The notes: a model not told the origin generated them from the sequence alone. Numbered from the stretch's first letter, positions 15,522 through 25,030 are shown. The stretch is DNA of 64,000 bases from an uncultured Alphaproteobacteria bacterium (GCA_903909375.1 CAIVVM010000017.1:1-64000); one strand, 5' to 3'. A program made the numbers and translations.

Positions 15522-18500
15522 TCAAACTTCCGTCGCGCGGAAGATCCGCCGGCCTGTGGCGTCGATAGCGCAGAAGGGATCAAGGCAGCAGGCCGCGCGA
15601 CCGGATTCAACGTATCCGGCGTCGTGCCACCAGAGGCCAGGCGCCGGGGCCCGGGCAAAGCTTCGTACCGGCGCGGCGGCCATCGCCGGCATTTTCGCGA
15701 AAGGCCCGAGGATCGTCGGGATATCGTAGACTTCGCCGTTCTTGATCACATGCCGGACCGCGGCAGCGTCTTCTATGCGCTGCAGCGGGTTCCCATCTGT
15801 CACCACCATGTCGGCCAGCATGCCAGGCGCAATCACGCCCAGCGGCTGGTCGAGGAACTCGCCGGCATAGCGGGTGGCGGTGGTGAGCGCCTCGGCCGGA
15901 GTCATGCCGTATTTCACCATGGCGCGCAGGTTCATGTGCAGGCTGATGCCATTGAAATCGATGGGTGAGTCGGTGCCGGTGACGACGCGACCACCGCCAG
16001 CCAGGATGGCCCGAAGGTGGGCGACATTGGCGGCCAAAGCCGCTAGCGGGACCGAGTTGTCGGCTGACGCGGCCTGGGTTGCGCGCAGCAACAGGCGGGC
16101 ATACTCCCAAGGCGGATAGAGGGCCTTGGTCCGGGGATCATCCACCAGCGACCGGTCCACACCGTAAAGTGCCGAAGACGTGAACAGTGTGGGGGTGCGC
16201 CGCGCACCGCTGGCGGCGAACAGGGCGGTGACGTCCTGATAGCTGACACCGAGTTGGCTCACGGTGCGTGAGTAGCCTGTGCGGCTGGTCGCGCCGATAT
16301 GCTCCATGCCGTCGAGGCCGAAGGCCAGCGCCGGATAGTGATAGTGGCCGGTTACGGGAATTCCCTGGGCGTGCGCCCAGGCGGTGATGTCTCGCTGATC
16401 CTGCAGCGGCTGGCGCACGTATGATTTCAGCAGATCGTAGGACAAGGCCTTGGCGCGCGACAACTCCAGGGCCATCTGGCCAGGTTCGGTCACCGGCCGC
16501 ATGAAGTTGTAGTAGATGCGCGAACCGTCGATCGCCTCTCCGGTGGAGAAATAGCGCGGGCCCATCCGGGCGCCGGCGTCGATGGCCTCGCGATCCTCCA
16601 CCATGTGATAGGCCGGTGAGCCGGGTGAACGGCTGCTGGTGACGCCGAGCGACAGCCACAGGCGGCCTTCCCGGTCACCATAGCCATAGCCCTGCATCTG
16701 GCGGTGAGCATGCATTTCAACGAGGCCCGGGAGGACCGTTGCGTCGCCGGCGTCAAGAATCCTGGCGTCGCCAACAGCGGTCCCGGCGGTCACGAGATCG
16801 GCGATGCGATTGCCCACGACAACGATGTCCACGTCCTGGCGGATCTCCGGGGTCAGGCCCTGCCAGACCCGGGAGGCCCTGATCACGACCCGGCCTTTTG
16901 GCCGGGCGTTGGCCCAGGTTATGCCATGGGAGACAGTCGCCGGCTTGCCGCCCGTCGCGTCGATCATCCGTAGCGCACCGTTACAGAGATAGAGCAGTCT
17001 ACCGCTATCACCGCTCCAGGTAGGGGCGTCGGTGACTTCAGTGTTCAGGGCTTTGGGCGGGGCAGACATCACCCCCTTGGCGTCGACCGGGGCCACCCAC
17101 AGCCGGCTGGCGAAGACGAAGGCGAGTGATTTGCCGTCGGGCGACCAGACGGGGCCGTCGTCGCCGCGCGTCCCCAGCGACTTGTCTGGAAACACCGGCT
17201 GATAGGTGGCTGTACTGGAGGCCACATCCACAGTCAGGATCTCGCTCAGCCCCTCACGGAAACGGGCCGAATAGGGCTTGAATGCAGCTAGCGCCAGGGT
17301 CTTGCCGTCCGGGCTCCAGGTGGGCTTTCCAGGTTCCCAGATGGCGCCGAAGACCTGCCGGACGCGGCCGCTGGCCACATCCACGGTGTGGAGGGATCCA
17401 TTCTGGTCCAGGAAGGCCAGGGTCTTGCCGTCACGCGACCAGGCGGCCGAGAGCGCAGCGTCCTTGTGGCGGGTGAGCTGGCGTTCGGCGCCTGAGACCA
17501 TGTCGCGCAGCCAGAGGTCCAGCTTGCCACCTCTGTCAGTGGAGTAGACCAGGGTCTTGCCGTCGGGCGACCAGGCCGGGTCGCAGACCCAGAAGCCGTC
17601 GCTGACAAGGCGGCTGGATTTTCCGCCGATCGTCAAAAGCCAAAGGGCGTTCAGGGCGCGAAAAACAACCTGCGTTCCGTCCGGCGAGAGCGCGGGGCTG
17701 CCGATCCCGATCACCGGCTTGCGGGCCGTGCTGTCGTAGTCGCGCTGACGCTTCCGATAGTTGGGGCGAGCGACCGGAACCGAAAGGCTGAACGGGATGT
17801 CGCTCGTCACCCCCGCGGGGGTCCGCCGCCGGATCCTGCCGTTGGCGGCGTAGATCATGTCACCATTTGGCAACCAGGCGGGACGGAATGGAAATATGTC
17901 CTCGCCCTCCGCAAGGACCCCATCGGGACCCTGCAGACGCGTCTTGCCGTTGCCGAGTATATGACAGGCAATGCCTTTGCCATCGGGCATGAAGGTCGGG
18001 CTACGCAGTTCTCCGGGGTTGGTCCGGTCGCTGGATGCGCGGATCGCAGGGCCAGCTTCGCGCGCGCCATTCAGGTCGACGACTTCCACGCGCGCACGAT
18101 CAACCGCGAAAGCTATCTTGCGACTGTCCGGCGACCAGGCGGGTTCACAGGCTTGCCCCTCCGCGCTGGCCCAGACACGGGCGGCGCCGGTGGCGAGATC
18201 GAGGACGTGGATCGCATAGGCGCCGGTCCTGTCGGACCCGTAGGCGATGGACTTGCCGTCCGGCGAGAACCGGGGCTCACGGCAGTCAAACGGTCCCCGG
18301 GTGTGCTGGGTCAGGCCCGTTCCATCAACGCCTACGGTCCATACCTGGAACGTACCGTCTCGATAGGACTGGAAGACCAGTCGCTTGCCATCAGGCGACC
18401 AGTCGGGTTGGGCTCCGTCGGTCAAATCATCGGTCAGTCGACGCGCCGCGCCGCCGCCGATCGGCAGTGTCCAGATCACGCCGAAGAGATCGAAGGCCAG

Positions 18501-18692
18501 CATCTTGCCGTCTGGTGACGCAGAGACAGCGATACTTGTGCCTTCCGTGATGGTGACGGCGCGCGTAGGGGGCGCGCTGCCTGCAACCTCTGCGGCAAGC
18601 CCGGGGGGCGACAGCGAGGTCGCCGCAATAGCAGTCCCCCCCAGCGACATGATGCGGCGGCGATCTACGCCGTGGCGATGCGACTTTTGCAT
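15522..18692 (-). CDS. Tat-exported beta-propeller amidohydrolase
   Basis: The 1056-residue protein combines a twin-arginine signal (DRRRIMSLGGTAIAA), a long TolB/WD40-like region (about residues 40-620) with at least eight SPDGK-type repeats such as WSPDGKRLVF and WSPDGKTLAL, and a C-terminal amidohydrolase domain (about 640-1030). The metal-site motifs are VEMHAHRQ, GHYHYPA with MEHIG, and TGTDSPID. This arrangement is known from periplasmic amidohydrolase or dipeptidase-like proteins in Sphingomonadales and Caulobacterales. It probably hydrolyses a peptide or amide substrate in the periplasm. It lies 31 bp behind the TonB-dependent receptor on the same strand, so receptor and hydrolase probably serve the same nutrient. 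Confidence 0.88.
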   Translation of the reverse strand: MQKSHRHGVDRRRIMSLGGTAIAATSLSPPGLAAEVAGSAPPTRAVTITEGTSIAVSASPDGKMLAFDLFGVIWTLPIGGGAARRLTDDLTDGAQPDWSPDGKRLVFQSYRDGTFQVWTVGVDGTGLTQHTRGPFDCREPRFSPDGKSIAYGSDRTGAYAIHVLDLATGAARVWASAEGQACEPAWSPDSRKIAFAVDRARVEVVDLNGAREAGPAIRASSDRTNPGELRSPTFMPDGKGIACHILGNGKTRLQGPDGVLAEGEDIFPFRPAWLPNGDMIYAANGRIRRRTPAGVTSDIPFSLSVPVARPNYRKRQRDYDSTARKPVIGIGSPALSPDGTQVVFRALNALWLLTIGGKSSRLVSDGFWVCDPAWSPDGKTLVYSTDRGGKLDLWLRDMVSGAERQLTRHKDAALSAAWSRDGKTLAFLDQNGSLHTVDVASGRVRQVFGAIWEPGKPTWSPDGKTLALAAFKPYSARFREGLSEILTVDVASSTATYQPVFPDKSLGTRGDDGPVWSPDGKSLAFVFASRLWVAPVDAKGVMSAPPKALNTEVTDAPTWSGDSGRLLYLCNGALRMIDATGGKPATVSHGITWANARPKGRVVIRASRVWQGLTPEIRQDVDIVVVGNRIADLVTAGTAVGDARILDAGDATVLPGLVEMHAHRQMQGYGYGDREGRLWLSLGVTSSRSPGSPAYHMVEDREAIDAGARMGPRYFSTGEAIDGSRIYYNFMRPVTEPGQMALELSRAKALSYDLLKSYVRQPLQDQRDITAWAHAQGIPVTGHYHYPALAFGLDGMEHIGATSRTGYSRTVSQLGVSYQDVTALFAASGARRTPTLFTSSALYGVDRSLVDDPRTKALYPPWEYARLLLRATQAASADNSVPLAALAANVAHLRAILAGGGRVVTGTDSPIDFNGISLHMNLRAMVKYGMTPAEALTTATRYAGEFLDQPLGVIAPGMLADMVVTDGNPLQRIEDAAAVRHVIKNGEVYDIPTILGPFAKMPAMAAAPVRSFARAPAPGLWWHDAGYVESGRAACCLDPFCAIDATGRRIFRATEV

Positions 18693-18723
18693 CAGTTTCT
18701 CCTGCCGAAAGCGCCGGTTGGGG

Positions 18724-21189
18724 TCAGAACTTCACGGCCACCTTGGCATAGTAAAAGCCGCCTGCGATCCCGAAGGGCGAAAACTGGTTGAAATAAGTGA
18801 ACGGTCCCGATGCTGCGCCACGGGCGGCCGGTTGCACGATATCAGGCCGGACATCGGTCAGATTGTTGGCGCCGCCAGACAAGCGGATGCTTTCGGACCA
18901 GTCATAGGCCACATCGAGGTCGACGATGCCCGTTGGCGACACCGTTTCGTCCAGGCCAGGGTTGAGCGAGTTCCGCTGGATCACTTTTCCATAGCGGGTG
19001 ACCCGAAGGTTCACGGTGAACTTCTCCCTGGACCACTCCGCCGAGGCGATCTGCTTGTTGCGCGGTGTGCCCACAGTGAAGTTACCGATCTGGCCGCGGC
19101 CGACCAGAACCAGCCCGGCGGCGGCCAGCGTCGGCGGCGGCGGCGTGACACGGTCAAACTTCGTCGTGTTGAAGTTGGCCGAGACGGTCCATTTGACCCT
19201 CCCGTAGTCGCCAAAGTCGGAACGATAGTCCGCCACGAGATCCAGGCCGCGCGTCGTGGTGTCGGCCGCGTTGGCATAGTAGAATGCAGCCTGGCCCGGG
19301 CTGAGGCCAGCGCTCACCAGCGCGCGATTGACGGCGGCATTGGGCCCGAGCTGCTCACTCTGCAGGATCCGGTTCTTGATCTCGATCTGGTAGACGTCCA
19401 CCGTCGCACTAAGGCCGGGCAGGGGCTGCATGACCAGGCCAATGGAATAGTTGGTCGACTTCTCCGGCTCCAGCGGCTTTGCACCCAGTGCGATGGCGGC
19501 AGGGTTGTTTGTTGGCAGTATCTGGGATGGCCCGAGTTGCGCTGGCTGACCAGGCAGAGCGACATTGATCGTGCTGGCTGACCCATAGTGCTGTTGCTGC
19601 AGCGATGGCGCACGGAACCCGGTCGAGGCCGTCGCCCGCACCGCGTAGCCGTCGATCGGTTCCCAGCGCAGGGAAGCCTTGCCGGTTTCGGCTGTGCCAA
19701 AGTCAGAATAGTCTTCGTAGCGGCCGGCCAGCGAGATCTCGAACGTGTCGGTCAGCGCCTGTTCGATGTTGATGTAGAGGCTCTTGTTGTTGCGGGTGAA
19801 ATTTCCTGCGGTGGACGGCGGGAAGCCCGAGACCCCGTTCGCGCCGCCGGCGACCGCCGCCGGGTTGGTCGCCAGAGGATGGCCCACCGGGTAACGGAAT
19901 GGCCCGGTGTCATAGGATTCCTTCTGCCCCACGCCGATGGTGAACTCGCTCCTGCGATACTCCGCGCCTGCAGCGACAAACATTGGCCGGGCAAGCCCAA
20001 GGTCAAACTCCCGGCTGATGTCAAAGTTGGACGTCCACTCCTTGAAGGTGAGCGTGCCCAGATAGAAATATGTGGGCGAGGCCGGGCCGTAGGAGGCGTT
20101 CAGCGAGTTTTCGAAGTAGTCGACCTTGCTTCGCGCCAGAGACGTTGAGAGGTCCCAATCAAAGCCGAGCAGGTTCGTGCCCTTGGCGCCGAATGTGCCT
20201 TGATAGTCGCGGTCTTTCAGGAAGAGCCGGGGGGAGTAGCCGTCCGGATAGACGGTCGCGTTGTTGTTGAATGCGTTTGGCGCCCTGTAGGTCAGCCAGG
20301 CGGCCGAGTTGCGGCTCGAAATAGTGCCGAAGCTGTAGAGTTTGGCGGCGTCCGTCAAATCCCATCCGGCATTGTAGGCGAGGCTGTAGAGCTGGGAGGC
20401 CGGCGCTCCCGGACGTGAGACGTGGCGATCAATGGTGGCCTCGCGAGGGTCGGGCACACCGGGCGACAGTGGAAAGTACAGACTGGCTGTCGCCGGCGTG
20501 AATTTGCCCCGGTCGACGAGGTTGGTGGTGCGGGCGTCGAGGGTGAGGTTGACATAGGCGCTCTCGCCCAGTCCCAGCCCGTAGTTCAATGAACCCTGCA
20601 GGGTCTCGCCATCGCCCTCGAGTGTTGTGCCGGTCAGAGCGCTGAAGGCGCCGCCCTCGGCGTCACTCTTCAGGATTATGTTGATGACGCCGGCAAGCGC
20701 GTCCGAACCGTACTGGGCCGATGCGCCATCCCGCAGGACTTCAATCCTCTGGATCGATGACGAGGGTATCAGATCAAGATCCGCTGGCGACTGGCCGGCC
20801 TGGGTAGTCCCGTTTACGAACAGCACCGCCGTATTGTGACGCCGCTTGCCGTTGATCAGAACCAGCGTCTGGTCACTGGCAAGTCCCCGGAGCGACACCG
20901 TCTTGATGGCGAAACTTGCCCCCGCGCCCGAGTTGGAGGAGTTAGCGGACGGCACCAGCGTCGAGATCAGATCCCGGGTTGACTGCTTGCCGCTCTTTTC
21001 CAGGATTTCCGATGTCAGGACGTCGATAGGGGCCAGGCTTGTCGTCACGGTGCGGGCGGTCGAACGCGTACCGGTGACGATCAGTTCATCCACGTCCGCG
21101 TCGGTCTCGGCGGCGGCTGCGAGCCCGGCCGCGGACAATGCCAGGCCGGAAATACCTGCCAGAAGCCAGATCCTTAGATGAGTATGCAT
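18724..21189 (-). CDS. TonB-dependent outer-membrane receptor
   Basis: An 821-residue receptor with a signal peptide ending near AAAAE. The plug domain runs from about residue 35 to 160: a start of VDELIVTGTRS (TonB-box-like), LVLINGKRRHNTAVLFVNG and RIEVLRDGASAQYGSDALAGVINI. The rest is a 22-strand barrel with TonB-dep-Rec blocks such as NYSIGLVMQPLPG, ending FYYAKVAVKF with the terminal aromatic residue needed for outer-membrane assembly. The ligand is unknown; no iron-uptake genes are nearby, and the downstream amidohydrolase points to a peptide- or amide-containing substrate. Confidence 0.93.
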   Translation of the reverse strand: MHTHLRIWLLAGISGLALSAAGLAAAAETDADVDELIVTGTRSTARTVTTSLAPIDVLTSEILEKSGKQSTRDLISTLVPSANSSNSGAGASFAIKTVSLRGLASDQTLVLINGKRRHNTAVLFVNGTTQAGQSPADLDLIPSSSIQRIEVLRDGASAQYGSDALAGVINIILKSDAEGGAFSALTGTTLEGDGETLQGSLNYGLGLGESAYVNLTLDARTTNLVDRGKFTPATASLYFPLSPGVPDPREATIDRHVSRPGAPASQLYSLAYNAGWDLTDAAKLYSFGTISSRNSAAWLTYRAPNAFNNNATVYPDGYSPRLFLKDRDYQGTFGAKGTNLLGFDWDLSTSLARSKVDYFENSLNASYGPASPTYFYLGTLTFKEWTSNFDISREFDLGLARPMFVAAGAEYRRSEFTIGVGQKESYDTGPFRYPVGHPLATNPAAVAGGANGVSGFPPSTAGNFTRNNKSLYINIEQALTDTFEISLAGRYEDYSDFGTAETGKASLRWEPIDGYAVRATASTGFRAPSLQQQHYGSASTINVALPGQPAQLGPSQILPTNNPAAIALGAKPLEPEKSTNYSIGLVMQPLPGLSATVDVYQIEIKNRILQSEQLGPNAAVNRALVSAGLSPGQAAFYYANAADTTTRGLDLVADYRSDFGDYGRVKWTVSANFNTTKFDRVTPPPPTLAAAGLVLVGRGQIGNFTVGTPRNKQIASAEWSREKFTVNLRVTRYGKVIQRNSLNPGLDETVSPTGIVDLDVAYDWSESIRLSGGANNLTDVRPDIVQPAARGAASGPFTYFNQFSPFGIAGGFYYAKVAVKF

Positions 21190-21389
21190 GGTAGCGCCCC
21201 CCGCTGTTCTGGATCCAGTCTGTGGGTGTCACCGTCGCCATGCACAGGCCGGTGGAGTGGGGTTGGTCCGATCAGTTGAGGAAATCGTCACAATTGCTTC
21301 AAACGTGGGCGTCAGAGCACGCCGCGAGATCACTCTTCTCGAGTTGCCTGTTTTCTCCGCTTTCGTCCGCAATATTGTATCAATTTCGA

Positions 21390-21418
21390 AACAAATGAAT
21401 ATTAGACTAATATGTCAA
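21390..21418 (-). promoter_or_regulatory. Candidate sigma-70 promoter of the TonB receptor operon
   Basis: On the minus strand TTGACA (21413-21418) is followed by 17 bp and TTTGTT (21390-21395). The -35 is a perfect match; the -10 is weak. It sits about 200 bp upstream of the receptor start, implying a long leader. The spacer is itself a palindrome, described separately. Confidence 0.5.
21399..21413. promoter_or_regulatory. Operator-like palindrome in the promoter spacer
   Basis: ATATTAG and CTAATAT form a perfect 7-bp inverted repeat around one central base and lie exactly between the candidate -35 and -10. A repressor dimer here would exclude RNA polymerase. No regulator gene is adjacent: the nearest, a TetR-type gene, is 1.4 kb away and co-directional with its own MFS gene. 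Confidence 0.45.
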
Positions 21419-21603
21419 TTTTGAATGATTATCAGGCGAGAATTCAATAGTTTCATGATCATGCTGCGTAGGTTCAGACAATATTGGAGAGGTTTGAGGA
21501 CCAGCTGACTGCAATCTGGCGCCGTCCTGTCGAGCAGATGATCACGACTTGAGCGCTGGCGCCTGATTGTGCGCCGTATGTCGCGGTGATTTTGACGTCT
21601 GCG

Positions 21604-22776
21604 TCAGCCTTTTGCCGGGTTCCGCAACAGGTTTGTGGACCACATCACGTACCCGAGACCAAGCAGCGTCAAGGCCACGCCATGCGCCAGAAACGCCATT
21701 CTGTAGCTGCTGAACTGCGCCATGGTTCCAAAGTTCAGGATCAGCAGCATGATGGCGCACTGGCTGGCGAATCCCTTGACGGAGGCCACCGTCGCCCGCG
21801 CTTCACCGGAGAGGGCGTGCTGGAACTGGGCGTCAGCCTGGACGTCGGCGATCCGGCACAAACCGGTGAACAGAACGGCCAGCGCCACCGACCAGGTCTG
21901 GAACGTCGCCGCCGCGGCGATCAGGCAACAGCCCGCCAGGACCACCAGACCATGAAGGGCCGCGCGATGGCCCAGCGGCACGCGGTGCGCCACAGCAGCG
22001 CCGAGAGCCTGGGCCCCACCCATCGCGGCGACAAACAGGGCGATCTGGGCGCTGCGAAGGCCCACTTCCATTGCAAAGATCTGCCAATAGTCCTCGCAGG
22101 CAGCCAGCAGCGCCTGCATGCCCGCGATGAACAGAAGAATCTGCAGCACGCCCGGACGGGTCAACGCCTCGACAATGCCCTGCCGCATGCGATGGATCGG
22201 ATTCACTCTGTGGATCGCCAGCGCCAACGGCGCTCGCGGCAACGCCAGCGCTGAGGCGGCCGCAAGGACTGCGGTTACGGCGCTGATCAGTGTGAGTGCC
22301 GGGTAGCCCAGGTCTGCCAGGGCGGCTGCGCCCAGCGCCGATGCCATGACGCCGACGAAGCGGCCGGTCTGGGCGCGCCCGATGGCGCGAGCATAATCCT
22401 GTTCCCGGCCAGCCGCCTTCAACTCATCGAACAGCAGCGCCTCAAAGGTGCCGGACACCAGCGCCGTCTTGACGCCCCACAGCACCAGCCCGGCCAGGAA
22501 GCCCCAGAAGCCCGGAAACAGAAACCACAGCAGGAAACCGGATCCCCGGAACAACTGGGCAATCAGGAGGAGCCAGCGGCGCGACACCCTGTCAGCCAGG
22601 GCGCCGGTCGGAATCTCCAGGACGATCGCGGTGAGTGACCATGCCGCCAGGGCCAGGCCAATCTGGATCGGTGTCAGTCCCCTCTCGGCGAACATGACCG
22701 TGTAGAACGGAAAGATCAGGATCAGAGTGTCGAGGAAGCGGTAGGCGGTCGCCTTCCAGATCAGACTGGTCACCAC
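21604..22776 (-). CDS. MFS transporter
   Basis: The 390-residue carrier shows twelve hydrophobic segments with the loop-2/3 motif GALADRVSRRWLL (the GxLaDRxGRr A-motif) and a central basic loop HRVNPIHRMRQG. It starts at a GTG 6 bp after the stop codon of the TetR-family gene, so the pair is one transcript. That regulator-transporter arrangement suggests an efflux function controlled by the ligand of the regulator, but the substrate is unknown. Confidence 0.82.
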   Translation of the reverse strand: MVTSLIWKATAYRFLDTLILIFPFYTVMFAERGLTPIQIGLALAAWSLTAIVLEIPTGALADRVSRRWLLLIAQLFRGSGFLLWFLFPGFWGFLAGLVLWGVKTALVSGTFEALLFDELKAAGREQDYARAIGRAQTGRFVGVMASALGAAALADLGYPALTLISAVTAVLAAASALALPRAPLALAIHRVNPIHRMRQGIVEALTRPGVLQILLFIAGMQALLAACEDYWQIFAMEVGLRSAQIALFVAAMGGAQALGAAVAHRVPLGHRAALHGLVVLAGCCLIAAAATFQTWSVALAVLFTGLCRIADVQADAQFQHALSGEARATVASVKGFASQCAIMLLILNFGTMAQFSSYRMAFLAHGVALTLLGLGYVMWSTNLLRNPAKG

Positions 22777-22782
22777 CCGTGA

Positions 22783-23445
22783 TCAGGCGTTGAAGCCGGC
22801 TTCGGCGAAGTCGAGCATTCGTCGCAGCAGCGCATCTACGTCGCCCTCGCGGGTCAGGCCATCGGACAGGTGATGTAGCCTGTCAAACTCTGCGAAGCGG
22901 TTGTTGTGGACCATGCCCAGGACAAAGTGCAGCCGCCAGTAGACGTCTTCCTTGGGCAGGTCGGACCTTGCAGCGATCAGGGCGTCGGCGAAGCGGGCCA
23001 GGTGACTGACATCGTTCCGGAGCACATCGCGCATGTCGGCGTTTCCCTCCGAACGGGCCCGAATGATGAATTGCAGCGAGATCCGACGCTCATTGTCCGG
23101 CGAGGCCCAGCGCATGGGCGGTGAGAAATAGGCGGCCAGGATCTCGCGCACCGGCGGACGGCCCGCGTGGCGACCGTTCGCCTCATGCAGCATGCGGGCG
23201 CGCTCGCGGTTGAGCTCGGCGGTGCGCCGTCGAAAGATCTCGAACAGCAGGGCGTCCTTCGAGCCGAAATGGTAGTTCACGCTGGCCAGGTTGACGCCTG
23301 CAGCCGCGGTGATGTCGCGCACTGAAACATTCTGGAAGCCGTTCAGCGCAAACAGCCGCTCCGCCGCGATAAACACAGCCGCCTTGGTCGCGGCCTGCGC
23401 CTCGTCGGTGGTGTCAAGCGGGTCCTGGATCAGGGGATCGATCAT
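22783..23445 (-). CDS. TetR/AcrR family transcriptional regulator
   Basis: A 220-residue regulator. The DNA-binding helix-turn-helix is at about residues 22-70: AAERLFALNGFQNVSVRDI, then AGVNLASVNYHFGSKDALL. The C-terminal ligand-binding part has a YFSPPMRWASPDNERRISLQ region seen in the TetR_C subgroup with a WxxN-type helix. It is the first gene of a two-gene unit with an MFS transporter and probably represses that unit until a ligand binds. Confidence 0.87.
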   Translation of the reverse strand: MIDPLIQDPLDTTDEAQAATKAAVFIAAERLFALNGFQNVSVRDITAAAGVNLASVNYHFGSKDALLFEIFRRRTAELNRERARMLHEANGRHAGRPPVREILAAYFSPPMRWASPDNERRISLQFIIRARSEGNADMRDVLRNDVSHLARFADALIAARSDLPKEDVYWRLHFVLGMVHNNRFAEFDRLHHLSDGLTREGDVDALLRRMLDFAEAGFNA

Positions 23446-23506
23446 GCGAGTCCCTTAGGCTTCCTGGGAGCTTTGGGCGAGACGGCAGACGGCGAGATGC
23501 GCGCAG

Positions 23507-24700
23507 CTAGCGAGACAGCTCCTTCATCGCCTTTTCGAGCCCGTCGAGCGTCAGTGGGAACATGCGATCGTTGACCAGTTGTTTGATCACGCCGACGGAC
23601 GGGGTGTAGTCCCAATGCCGTTCAGCGGTCGGGTTCAGCCAGACCATGTGCTTGAAGATGCCTGAGACCCGGTCGAGCCAGACCGCGCCGGCTTCCTCGT
23701 TCCAATGCTCAACAGAGCCGCCCGGATAGGTGATTTCGTAGGGGCTCATCGTCGCATCACCCACGAAGATCACTTTGTAATCATGGGGAAATTTGTGCAG
23801 CACGTCGATCGTGTTGAGCTTTTCCGCGTGCCGACGACGGTTGTCCTTCCAGACGCTCTCGTAGAGGCAGTTGTGGAAGTAGTAGAACTCCATGTTCTTG
23901 AACTCGGTGCGTGCGGCCGAGAACAGTTCCTCACAGACCTTGATATGGCTGTCCATTGAGCCGCCGATGTCGAAGAAGATCAGGACACTGATCTTGTTGC
24001 GACGCTCGGCGCGCATCTGGATGTCAAGATAGCCCTTCTGTGACGTGCCCTTGATGGTGCCGTTCATATCGAGTTCGTCCGGGTGGCCGTCGCGGACCCA
24101 TTTGCGCAGGCGGCGCAGCGCGACCTTGATATTGCGGGTGCCCAGTTCGACGCTGTCGTCGAGGTTCTTGTACTCGCGCTTGTCCCAGACCTTGATCGCG
24201 CGACCGTGGCGGCCCTTGTCCTGGCCGACCCGGACGCCCTCGGGGTGATAACCGTTGGCGCCGAAGGGGCTGTCGCCCTGACCGTTCCGGCCGTTCTTGC
24301 CCTTGCCTTCGCCGTCCCCGTCGCCTTCTTCCTGCTGGCGCTTCATCTGTTCGGCCAGCGCTTCCATCAGCTTTTCGAAGCCACCCATGGCCTCGATCTG
24401 GGCCTTTTCCTCTTCAGTGAGGAACTTGTCGGAGAGTTTCTTCAGCCACTCAGCCGGAAGATCAGCGGTGAGTCCCTCACCGGCGGTCTTTTCCAGGCCA
24501 TTGAAAACCTGAGCGAAAACCCGGTCGAACCGATCGATATTCTTCTCGTCCTTCACCAGGGCGGCGCGGGACAGATAGTAGAAGTCATCAACCGAGCGGC
24601 TGATGACCTGCTTGTCCATGGCCTCCATTAGGATGAGGTACTCTTTCAGCGTCACGGGCACCTTGGCTTCGCGAAGCTCGGTGAAAAAGCGCATGAACAT
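23507..24700 (-). CDS. CoxE-like von Willebrand factor A domain protein
   Basis: A 397-residue cytosolic protein. The N-terminal 100 residues (FFTELREAKVPVTLKEYLILMEAM) match the VWA_CoxE family. A glycine- and acid-rich linker (EEGDGDGEGKGKNGRNGQG) follows, then a VWA domain with the MIDAS motif DIGGSMDSH near residue 235 and a later threonine/aspartate region VGDATMSPYE. Such proteins normally work with a MoxR-type AAA+ ATPase as a metal-site or complex chaperone; no MoxR gene lies in the window. Start: ATG at 24700; a TTG 18 bp upstream is possible. Confidence 0.83.
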   Translation of the reverse strand: MFMRFFTELREAKVPVTLKEYLILMEAMDKQVISRSVDDFYYLSRAALVKDEKNIDRFDRVFAQVFNGLEKTAGEGLTADLPAEWLKKLSDKFLTEEEKAQIEAMGGFEKLMEALAEQMKRQQEEGDGDGEGKGKNGRNGQGDSPFGANGYHPEGVRVGQDKGRHGRAIKVWDKREYKNLDDSVELGTRNIKVALRRLRKWVRDGHPDELDMNGTIKGTSQKGYLDIQMRAERRNKISVLIFFDIGGSMDSHIKVCEELFSAARTEFKNMEFYYFHNCLYESVWKDNRRRHAEKLNTIDVLHKFPHDYKVIFVGDATMSPYEITYPGGSVEHWNEEAGAVWLDRVSGIFKHMVWLNPTAERHWDYTPSVGVIKQLVNDRMFPLTLDGLEKAMKELSR

Positions 24701-24778
24701 AGGATGGGCTCGCGGCAAACGTCTGTTTGAACTTTGCAGGATGGGGCCGGGTTGGCCCGATGTCCAGTCGTCTCCGAC

Positions 24779-24943
24779 CTAGGGCTTCAGGTCCGGCCGG
24801 GACGCCAGGAAGGCGGCGCGCTCGGCGGCGGTCAATACCTTGGCCTTCTTCTGGCGCGAGACCTTGGGCGTGGGTGGTGCGTAGACACCCGCTGGTGGCG
24901 TGCCGCCCTTGAGGTCTGACAGCCGTTTGATCGGGGGTTTCAT
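24779..24943 (-). CDS. Small basic protein, 54 residues, unknown function
   Basis: A short frame from ATG at 24943 to TAG at 24779. The product starts MKPPIKRLSDLKGG and has a proline-rich middle, a lysine-rich QKKAKVL stretch and a short amphipathic TAAERAAFLASRPDL C-terminus. I recognise no family. Its position 78 bp upstream of the CoxE-like gene on the same strand, a length too short for chance-ORF filters, and a compositional bias (Pro/Lys/Ala) unlike shadow frames suggest a real gene that may be expressed with the VWA protein. Confidence 0.5.
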   Translation of the reverse strand: MKPPIKRLSDLKGGTPPAGVYAPPTPKVSRQKKAKVLTAAERAAFLASRPDLKP

Positions 24944-25030
24944 GGCAGATAGTTCCTGACAGTCCTCGCGGGACGCTGGGTTCCGGCACTCATCGCAGAT
25001 TCCGCTTTTCCGCCCTATAGGCTGCGAGCA

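Larger units (their letters stand above)
21190..21603. other. AT-rich intergenic region upstream of the receptor operon
   Basis: This 414-bp gap is AT-rich from about 21360 to 21490, in sharp contrast to its surroundings. It holds the candidate receptor promoter with an internal palindrome, two copies of CAATATTG (21370-21377 and 21479-21486) that flank it, and a 10-bp palindrome CATGATCATG at 21454-21463. No coding frame with a ribosome-binding site was seen. Confidence 0.5.
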
